Source of the DNA: Conus ventricosus | Lineage: Eukaryota; Mollusca; Gastropoda; Neogastropoda; Conidae | Length of the DNA: 12,500 nucleotides | Direction of reading: 5' to 3' | Assembly: GCA_018398815.1 (NCBI GenBank) | Contig: CM031596.1 | Span: forward strand, 74,173,918 to 74,186,417 | Shown here: positions 7,527-12,500 of the stretch, in pieces | Numbering within the stretch: position 1 is the stretch's first letter | Layout: the number at the start of each line of letters is the position of its first letter | The notes under the pieces: model-generated | The model's database searches: none | What the model saw: the letters and a program-made list of their open reading frames with translations, nothing else | Told to the model about the DNA's origin: nothing | Translations under genes and position numbers: made by a program

Positions 7527-8140
7527 TACAGTTCATACTTTGTACACTTAACATTTAGAAGCCAAAATTCAAATGAACGCACAAAACAGGGTGTATAGTA
7601 AGGCAGATTTTATATACAGCACAAATTATGCAAAAGAATCATCGACAAATATGTCCTCTTCAAACGTGAGAATGTTGTTCATGCTGACTGCTGTTAGGGA
7701 GTATTTGTATTTTGCATTATTTACTGTGAGGTAATATGAGGTCTGTTGTATTTTTCGTTACATTTGTAAGAGTGATTCTTCTCCAAACTTGAAAAATTGA
7801 AGTTTGGGGTAAAATCTCTCTGCTCCTTCAAAGTATCACAAGTTACTTTTCTAATGCTCGTACACATTACGTACAAGGCTTTAAAACATGAATATGTTTA
7901 AAGTGTGTGTAAAGAAACGAGAGCAAGGCAATTCTGTATCAGAGGATCACGATGCACCACTGTCTCACAAAACATAAACGGCTTTACAGCTTACAAGAAA
8001 AACATCAGTGCTTACATGAAAATATGGATTTTTTCTCTCCTTTCTTTTGCTGGCTGGGCCTTCTTTTAACTGGAAAGTTTTCAACATTTCCTACCTCAAT
8101 TTGAACTGTCGATATGCCGAAAATTAAGCAGAAACCCCGA
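7524..8140. other. AT-rich non-coding stretch
   Basis: I see no domain, tRNA or repeat that can be named. A donor-like AAG|GTAAGA lies on the minus strand with its GT at 8147-8146, just after a poly-T run (minus sense), but no convincing exon is bounded by it. Confidence 0.5.
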
Positions 8141-8395
8141 GTCTTACCTTCATAAATGAAAAAAAAAAAAAAAGATCCTGGACTGCTGGTATACACTTGA
8201 CACGTGGAAACATTGATGAATCGAAACATTTTCCTGCCGGTGCTGATGCTTGAAACGAAAAGCCAGGGATGCGCGCAAACGCAGGGGCAAAAAGAACTGC
8301 GAAGATGTTCTGCAAACTGGAATAACTGCTGGAGCAGACTGGATTGTGGTTTGCATGAGAGTCCGTAGTTTGATGCAAAGGGAACTGATGATGAT

Positions 8396-8407
8396 CAGCT
8401 GCAGCTG
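8396..8407. repeat. 12-bp palindrome of two overlapping E-boxes
   Basis: CAGCTGCAGCTG is a perfect palindrome made of two adjacent CAGCTG E-box sequences. GATCAG occurs three times nearby (around 8393, 8418 and 8447). A binding role is inference only. Confidence 0.4.
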
Positions 8408-8566
8408 GCTTGTGGAAGATCAGTTCGGCAAGGTGTTTACTGTGGATGATCAGACTTGAATCAGCTATGCCACTGGGAAAAGGCAGACCAATGACACAAC
8501 ATCACTGTGCTGAGTGCAGGTGATTTCAATGGAACTGATGAAATGATTTTTTTCTCTGACTGACAG

Positions 8567-8720
8567 GATTTCAGTCTACATGGAACAATACCTCTAACTC
8601 ATCTATCTGGAAGGCAGACTTGATCATCGTAGCAACACAGCATTGAGAATCGAGACTCACAGAATATACAGAGACAAGCGGGAGGAGAGCTCCAGAGGAA
8701 GAGCGGTAACAACCACAATG
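8567..8720 (+). other. Candidate non-coding (5' UTR or lncRNA) exon
   Basis: A good acceptor (pyrimidine-rich TTTTTTTCTCTGACTGACAG, AG at 8565-8566) is followed 154 bases later by the strong donor ATG|GTGAGT (GT at 8721-8722). All three frames contain stops, so the exon cannot be internal coding sequence. The last three bases are an ATG with A at -3 and G at +4, a favourable start context if the exon were a 5' UTR ending exactly at the start codon. A second donor, CAG|GTAAGG (GT at 8926-8927), would give a longer exon ending at 8925. A minus-strand candidate ORF overlaps just downstream, and both cannot easily be true. It was predicted from splice consensus only. Confidence 0.3.
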
Positions 8721-8730
8721 GTGAGTAGAG

Positions 8731-9021
8731 TCAGAAAGAGTCCACGAACAGTTCTGTGCGGTACAGTCTGCGGGCCCGGGACGTGCTATTGTCGCTTCCT
8801 GAAGACACAGCGCTCCACATGGGTTGAGGGTCCATGTTGGACGAGAACGTTGTGGAGGAGTCCATCTCAGGGCGGGCGGCGCACAGATTGCCACTGGTCA
8901 TCGCCTCCATGGGTGCAGGTACCAGGTAAGGCATATTCCAGGACATGGCGCATACACACCACACAAATAAGGGGCACCAGAACGACGACGGGCAAAAGAA
9001 GCAGGTGTGTATTTTTCTCAC
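8731..9021 (-). CDS. Unrecognised GC3-rich ORF, possible exon
   Basis: The reading frame is 96 codons, and I do not recognise the product. From the internal Met at 8910-8908 (context CACCCATGG), a 59-codon peptide begins MEAMTSGNLCAARPEMD and ends TELFVDSF at a TGA. It includes an N-glycosylation-type NST. Its codons end in G or C about 70% of the time, well above the surrounding AT-rich DNA, which is suggestive of coding selection. The low-complexity start of the open frame (Cys/Trp/Phe-rich, 9021-8911) looks less gene-like. It could be a first or last exon, or a chance ORF in a GC-rich patch. The plus-strand frame over the same DNA is also open (8643-9035), which weakens the case. Confidence 0.2.
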   Translation of the reverse strand: MRKIHTCFFCPSSFWCPLFVWCVCAMSWNMPYLVPAPMEAMTSGNLCAARPEMDSSTTFSSNMDPQPMWSAVSSGSDNSTSRARRLYRTELFVDSF

Positions 9022-9189
9022 TGCTGTGGACGTAGAACGGTGTCGTCTACAATTCCAGTTTGAGGACCAAGAGTGCTGCCGTGATTGCTTGTAGTATGTT
9101 TTTCCAGCGTGAAAGCGAAAATACGGGATTCTACAAGTGGTGAAGGTTGTTTACGTGGCTCCTAAGGGCGAGGAGAGTAGCGAGTTCTT

Positions 9190-9220
9190 TGACGTCAGCT
9201 GGGCGGCCGCAGGCTTTATA
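9190..9220. promoter_or_regulatory. CRE palindrome, NotI-type GC core and TATA-like motif
   Basis: The full cAMP-response element TGACGTCA (9190-9197) is followed by GCGGCCGC (9203-9210) and TTTATA (9215-9220; CTATAAAG on the minus strand). This is a compact promoter-like grouping in a locally GC-richer region. Direction and target gene are unknown. The minus-strand ORF at 8731-9021 lies downstream in one orientation. Confidence 0.25.
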
Positions 9221-9414
9221 GACGTTGGGTTGGCATGTGGGGTCACCATGATAGTTTGCCCTTCAGGCACGGACCCTCTACATACCTGCTACCGCAGAAC
9301 ACATAACTGTCACTACCTCACGTCGTCACACACTGACAACAAACCGCCGTCTGGCAAAACATGGGCATTCTTGCATTCTGCGTCATTTCTTTCACAGAAT
9401 ATTGTGTGGGTTTA

Positions 9415-9477
9415 ACCCCCTCACCCCCCCCCCCCCCTTCTCTTCCACCCCCCATGGCCGCCCCCTCACCCCATCCC
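9415..9477. repeat. C-rich tract, G-quadruplex-forming on the minus strand
   Basis: Runs of C5, C15, C6, C5 and C4 are separated by one to ten bases, so the minus strand has at least five G-runs of four or more. That meets the usual G-quadruplex rule, and the plus strand could form an i-motif. The open frame through it is Gly-rich low complexity and not a gene. Confidence 0.9.
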
Positions 9478-9757
9478 TCGCGTGATGGCGAGAAGATGTG
9501 ACACCAACCTAAGAGGGAAACAAATCTCACTCAACTGTGTTTGGCCGTTTGGCGTTGTTGACAACTAGTGGAAAACTACTGCTTGTGATTGTTCTTTAAT
9601 GCATGCACACGAGTATTTCATTAACTGAAAGTGTATCGTGTTCTTGATATGTTTTGTTGTTTAAGTGATTTGTTATTAATACGTGAAATAATTTTGTTAC
9701 ATTTATTCAAATAACTTTTTTTTAAACTTTATTAAGATTGAACTATGGAGAAAAAAA
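9478..9757. other. Unassigned AT-rich stretch
   Basis: Nothing recognisable is seen apart from a T-run near 9715-9723. It flanks the large inverted repeat on its left. Confidence 0.5.
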
Positions 9758-9962
9758 GTACTACGCCGCCAAAAGAATAAACAAATAGATTACAAAACAC
9801 CACGCGTTTCGACCTATTTGGTCTTCTCCGTGCAAGACAAATAACATTCAAGACAATGAAAACGACGGACGAACAGTCACTTGTTTCTTCGAACTGGGTG
9901 CTAATTTTGGTCTTGGGCGAACGACTAAAACTACGGTATGGAAAGTAGGTTGAAGGGGAGAG
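9758..9962 (-). repeat. Dispersed GAAACGCGT repeat, copy B (left arm of inverted repeat)
   Basis: The reverse complement of this segment aligns end to end with 10389-10594 at roughly 80% identity by eye: CTCCC(C)TTCAAC, TTTTAGTCGTTC(G/A)CCCAAGACC, AGTTCGAAGA, AAGTGACT, CTTGAATGTTATTTGTCTTGC, AGAAGACCAAATA and GTCGAAACGCGT. On the minus strand GACC-AAATA-GGTC forms a 4-bp hairpin directly before GAAACGCGT (GAAAC at 9806-9810). The same family occurs at 3041-3330. Confidence 0.85.
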
Positions 9963-9974
9963 AATACAGGTTAA

Positions 9975-10100
9975 AATGATGATGATGACAATAATAACAA
10001 CAATAATAATAATGACGATGATGATAATCTTCTTCTTCTTGTTCTTTTTGTTCTTCTTCTTCTTCTTCTTCTTCTTCTTCTTCTCCTCCTTCTCATCATT
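9975..10100. repeat. (GAT)/(AAT)/(AAC) then (TTC)n trinucleotide tract
   Basis: GATGATGAT and AATAATAAC-type units (9977-10027) pass into (TTC)n (10028-10083), with CTCCTCC at its end. The TTC part is a GAA/TTC triplet repeat on a pyrimidine strand of over 50 bases, able to form triplex DNA. Confidence 0.95.
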
Positions 10101-10182
10101 ATTATTGCTATCATAACTATATTATTGTAACGATCCTCTCGTTAACTTTCCTTCCTCCTTTTCTATTAGTATCGTTGTTTAT

Positions 10183-10204
10183 TTGTTGTTCTTGTTGTTG
10201 TTGT

Positions 10205-10251
<47 letters not shown>

Positions 10252-10275
10252 TTGTTGTTGTTGTTTTTCTTGTTG
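10183..10275. repeat. (TTG)n(GAT)15(GTT)n trinucleotide tract
   Basis: GAT units (10206-10250) are flanked on both sides by TTG/GTT units, giving a symmetrical block inside the inverted-repeat centre. A looser AGC/AGT repeat follows at about 10298-10340. Confidence 0.95.
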
Positions 10276-10388
10276 TTATATACTTATGCTCCCTGTAGTA
10301 ATAGCAGCAGCAGTAGTAGAATTAGCAGTAGTAGTAATATTTGTAGCCTTTATTTTTTCATTATTATCATTACTATATTAACCCGTGT

Positions 10389-10647
10389 TGTCTCCCTTCA
10401 ACTCAATGATTTTAGTCGTTCACCCAAGACCACATTTGGCACCCTGTTCGAAGAGATAAGTGACTCTCTGTCCGTCCTTCGTCTTCATGGTCTTGAATGT
10501 TATTTGTCTTGCCTGAAGAAGACCAAATATGTCGAAACGCGTTGTGTCTGTTTTGTCATGTGTTTGTTCTTTCGTTTGGCAGCGCAGTAATTCCAGTTTT
10601 GCTCTTGTTTCAATTTCCGCTGCAGTCACCTCACTTTGAAACTAACC
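10389..10647 (+). repeat. Dispersed GAAACGCGT repeat, copy C (right arm)
   Basis: This is the inverted partner of copy B over 10389-10594. It extends to 10647 with sequence shared with copy A (CAATTTCCGCTGCAGTCACC, then TCACTTTG). CTGAAGA (10513-10519) fits the hammerhead core CUGANGA, and GAAAC (10534-10538) is followed by GCGT. Between them a GAC...GTC stem is possible, but with one extra base next to the core and a weak enclosing stem, so self-cleavage of this copy is doubtful. Confidence 0.85.
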
Positions 10648-10681
10648 TACGGAGTAAATGTTCCCCTAGAAAGAATCGTAC

Positions 10682-10712
10682 TGTGTGTGTGTGATGAGTG
10701 TGTGTGTGTGTG

Positions 10713-10745
<33 letters not shown>

Positions 10746-10746
10746 T

Positions 10747-10787
<41 letters not shown>

Positions 10788-10839
10788 CGCGCGAGTGCAT
10801 GTGTGCGTGCGTGCGTGCGTGTGCGCGCGCTCTCGCGCA

Positions 10840-10914
<75 letters not shown>
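10682..10914. repeat. 233-bp (TG)n/(CG)n/(TGCG)n compound microsatellite
   Basis: TG runs fill most of the tract, with CG runs at 10779-10793 and 10822-10830, TGCG units around 10805-10821 and a CTCTCGCG interruption near 10831. It is the longest Z-DNA-forming class sequence in the window. Open frames across it on both strands (Cys-Val or Thr-His repeats) are artefacts. Confidence 0.97.
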
Positions 10915-10916
<2 letters not shown>

Positions 10917-10967
10917 CTTTTTTCTTTGTCAGTCACTTTGAGCATAAAAATAAATTAACTCTTTTTT

Positions 10968-11231
10968 TTACTTTTTGCTGTCCCCTATTCCATGGCACCT
11001 CAGTGGCATTACACACACGCAGCTCATTTTGACCCCCCAGCCACAGCCCGGTCCGACCAGCCACAGTTCCGGCGCCGGCAATCTACAAGGAGCAGTCAAT
11101 GTCAAGTCGTCATGAAGTAACCCATCGGAGGAGAAACTGCACTGCAGCCGAGTCACTTCGGTAGTTTTCAGCGGTGCCTGTTCTGATGCAACAAGCAGGA
11201 TACTACCTACTAAACTCCATACTGACGACAT
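10968..11231 (-). CDS. Unrecognised small ORF with possible signal peptide
   Basis: An 87-codon frame starts with ATG at 11231 after an in-frame upstream TAA. I do not recognise it. The N-terminus, MSSVWSLVGSILLVASEQA, has a short hydrophobic stretch and an A-x-A-like end compatible with a secretory signal peptide. Then follow VTRLQCSFSSD and a cysteine-containing, moderately GC-rich segment ending before the TG microsatellite. The final 25 residues (from about VKMSCVCV) look like translated repeat-adjacent DNA, so if real the exon probably ends earlier. No domain is assigned and a chance ORF is at least as likely. Confidence 0.18.
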   Translation of the reverse strand: MSSVWSLVGSILLVASEQAPLKTTEVTRLQCSFSSDGLLHDDLTLTAPCRLPAPELWLVGPGCGWGVKMSCVCVMPLRCHGIGDSKK

Positions 11232-11280
11232 TATTTGCTTAGTCGCGGAGCCGGAGTGAGTGTGTTCTCCCTCCGGAGGG
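11069..11280. promoter_or_regulatory. GC-rich island with perfect palindromes
   Basis: CCGGCGCCGG (11069-11078) and CCCTCCGGAGGG (11269-11280) are perfect palindromes in a region clearly richer in G+C and CpG than its surroundings (about 11030-11340). This could mark a promoter or a CpG island. There is no TATA box and no defined start site. Confidence 0.25.
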
Positions 11281-11427
11281 CGCCAACATGTCCGTCCAAC
11301 GACAGTCCCCGTGAATTTGGCGATACCGGTGACCCGGACAGAATCAAACCAATATCATACACGTGAAGAGGAAATCGAAAGTGAGGTCACCATGAGAGCA
11401 GGACATGAAGGGCCGCAGAGTGAGACT

Positions 11428-11473
11428 TAATGGATGCATCTCTGAAAGTGATGCTCTAATTTCCTGACCAACA
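11428..11473 (+). repeat. Inverted fragment of the SINE tail
   Basis: From ATGGATGCATCTCTGAAAGT to CTGACCAACA, this segment matches the reverse complement of 11664-11708 with about one mismatch. It is therefore a plus-strand fragment of the same repeat tail, forming arms of about 45 bp around a 190-bp spacer. Confidence 0.85.
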
Positions 11474-11477
11474 ATTT

Positions 11478-11508
11478 GAGTCTCAAAAGAATTCGAGACT
11501 TTTTTTTT
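11478..11508 (+). terminator. Hairpin followed by T9, possible Pol III stop
   Basis: AGTCTC (11479-11484) can pair with GAGACT (11495-11500) around a 10-base loop, followed at once by nine T (11500-11508). T runs of four or more stop RNA polymerase III, and this one follows the plus-strand SINE-tail fragment. It may be the end of a SINE transcript unit, but no plus-strand A or B box is visible upstream. Confidence 0.3.
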
Positions 11509-11639
11509 AATGGTGATCAATGAGGATGATGAAGATGATGCTATGGATGTCTATTCAGGTCTGATACTGCATGATATGGCTGTATTCTACGCATTCTACG
11601 CTTAAATTCATTATATATATCCTGGTGTCAGCCAGGCCC

Positions 11640-11886
11640 GAGAGATACCAACACCTGCGGTGTTGGTCAGGAAATTTGAGCATCACTTTCAGAGATGCAT
11701 CCATTTAGTGGATGAAATTCGACTGTGTAGTCTCAGTCTTCCCATCTGAGCCCGCAGCAAATTGAGCTCTGGGTAAAAGCCGGTCGGGGTAGAAAACTCC
11801 CACAAATAAATGGCTCTGATGGGAATCGAACCTACGACCTCTAAGCCGAGAGTTCGCCATGCTAACCACTTTGCCACAGCGGCTGG
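11640..11886 (-). mobile_element. tRNA-derived SINE (2)
   Basis: On the minus strand the tRNA-like head (11812-11884) has A box TGGCAAAGTGG (11866-11876) and B box GGTTCGATTCC (11822-11832), 55 bp apart as in a true tRNA, and its ends GCCGCTG and CAGAGCC are not properly complementary. The body continues with a tRNA-unrelated region (CCCCGACCGGC near 11785) and a tail carrying the segment repeated at 11428-11473. Next comes an 8-bp perfect hairpin, CCAACACC-TGC-GGTGTTGG (11648-11666). The open frame over it is a spurious SINE translation. It is transcribed by Pol III if active and relies on LINE enzymes in trans. Confidence 0.8.
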
Positions 11887-11899
11887 TAATATTACATTA

Positions 11900-12265
11900 A
11901 TTTTGTGTGCTTTACAGTGGAAGTAGGTCAAACAAACTCTCAAAACTCAAAGCTTGACAGGGCCTGTCGGGTTGCAGGTTGTCTATACACACTACTAGAA
12001 ACAAGCACAGAGGCGTAGGTGCGCCTGAGGTGTCCCATCAACCTGATGTTATCAGAGAAATTTCTACGTGTGAGGAACGTCTCTGTCTCCACCTATGTAA
12101 ACAGTAAGGTAGAATAATGCAATTCCTTAGGATGGAACAGGAAATGTATGCGAGCAAGTATTCCCGGAAGTGGGAGAAGCGGAGAAAGAAAAAAAAAGTG
12201 ATTATGGTCATTCTGGTTATTACAGAATATGTCAAAATGAGGGGAGATTAAATGTGCTTTTGTCT
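11900..12265. other. Unassigned non-coding stretch
   Basis: I see no gene or named repeat. Its right end holds the pyrimidine tract of the candidate exon that follows. Confidence 0.4.
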
Positions 12266-12269
12266 TCAG

Positions 12270-12322
12270 GAATCCCCAGGCTTCTCCCCCGGACCTGAAA
12301 AGCTGGAGAGAACGTTTTTCAG
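12270..12322 (+). other. Candidate 53-nt internal exon
   Basis: A good acceptor (GTGCTTTTGTCTTCAG, AG at 12268-12269) and a good donor (TTTCAG|GTAACG, GT at 12323-12324) bound a 53-base, GC-richer segment. It is open in one frame as ESPGFSPGPEKLERTFF, with two bases left over, and contains stops in at least one other frame. No homologue is recognised. Partner exons are not evident within the window, so the gene would extend beyond it or into a long intron here. The evidence is splice consensus plus composition only. Confidence 0.3.
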
Positions 12323-12500
12323 GTAACGCTACGTGTTTCAAAAAGAAAGAGATCAACAGGTTTGGGAGAATAGCATTTACTGTTTTTATTCGTTTGAATG
12401 TATACCTCCTATCCTCCCTCCCTCTCGCCTCAACAGCCTACCTGTATCATTGATGCATTTTGTTTAATTTTCACCAGTAATGTACTGTTATTGACTACTG
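12323..12500. other. Unassigned sequence, possible intron
   Basis: AT-rich with a CCTCC-rich patch (12407-12428). Nothing is recognisable. It would be intronic if the preceding candidate exon is real. Confidence 0.25.

Larger units (their letters stand above)
9758..10594. mobile_element. Foldback-like inverted repeat with a microsatellite centre
   Basis: Two arms of about 205 bp (9758-9962 and 10389-10594) are inverted copies of one dispersed repeat. The roughly 425 bp between them is almost wholly simple sequence: GAT/AAT/AAC, then TTC, then TTG-GAT-TTG, then AGC/AGT repeats. This resembles a foldback element, or an inverted pair of retroelement terminal repeats around an expanded simple-sequence core. 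No protein-coding capacity is seen in the centre: the open frame at 10183-10590 is Met/Leu/Ser repeat. The mechanism is inference. Confidence 0.55.

Noticed and set aside
8124..8378. Overlapping minus-strand ORFs with a Phe run
   Set aside because: The Phe run is the poly-A/T stretch at 8159-8173. Three overlapping frames are open and none shows a domain.
9137..9415. 92-codon plus-strand ORF (begins MVKVVYVAPKGEESS)
   Set aside because: No domain or codon bias that stands out; it runs over the CRE/TATA-like region and ends at the C-rich tract. Not supportable as a gene.
9975..10340. CRISPR-like or satellite array
   Set aside because: The units are trinucleotides, not spaced direct repeats, and the organism is eukaryotic.
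10511..10545. Active hammerhead ribozyme
   Set aside because: Core and stem defects in every copy present; kept only as a ribozyme-like remnant in the findings.
10183..10590. 135-codon Met/Leu/Ser-rich ORF
   Set aside because: It is created by GAT, TTG and AGC triplet repeats and then runs into the dispersed repeat arm.

Overview
The window looks like non-coding, repeat-rich DNA from an animal nuclear genome, most likely a marine invertebrate and plausibly a mollusc. The pointers are long CT/GA, CA/TG and trinucleotide microsatellites, tRNA-derived SINEs with intact A and B boxes, old APE-type LINE fragments, splice-like signals, and no bacterial-style gene packing. The mollusc guess rests on general resemblance only. 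No complete protein gene can be supported.

Layout. 1-2200: AT-rich DNA with two (CT)n tracts, a diverged tandem duplication, and a (CA)n tract facing a (TG)n/(TGCG)n/(CG)n tract. 2270-2345: a cluster of four TGACG/CRE-like motifs. 2640-4250: minus-strand, 5'-truncated copy 1 of a non-LTR retrotransposon, covering only the region after the RT palm. It is split by a composite insertion (about 3041-3825) holding a tRNA-like SINE head, a retroelement ORF tail and a head-to-head pair of a dispersed GAAACGCGT repeat. 4505-4582: alternating purine-pyrimidine microsatellite. 4640-7445: minus-strand copy 2 of the same LINE family, with recognisable endonuclease, reverse transcriptase, thumb and C-terminal cysteine-motif segments. 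It is decayed by many frameshifts and stops and ends at a (GA)n tract.

7524-9480: mostly unassigned sequence with moderate-GC islands, candidate exons (8567-8720 on the plus strand; a GC3-rich ORF on the minus strand at 8731-9021), a full CRE palindrome and a C-rich/G-quadruplex tract. 9758-10594: a large inverted repeat with arms of about 205 bp whose roughly 425-bp centre is almost entirely trinucleotide repeat; the arms belong to the same family as the repeat at 3041-3330. 10682-10914: a 230-bp TG/CG tract. 10968-11340: GC-richer island with a small ORF and perfect palindromes. 11425-11890: minus-strand tRNA-derived SINE whose tail is matched by an inverted fragment. 12270-12322: a short, well-bounded candidate internal exon.

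The recognisable proteins are all retroelement remnants: an endonuclease that nicks the target and a reverse transcriptase that copies the RNA from the nick. SINEs such as those here depend on LINE enzymes, but nothing shows that these SINEs use this LINE. The most unusual structures are the paired inverted copies of the GAAACGCGT repeat, which contains a degenerate hammerhead-ribozyme-like core reminiscent of Penelope-like elements. That reading is an inference.
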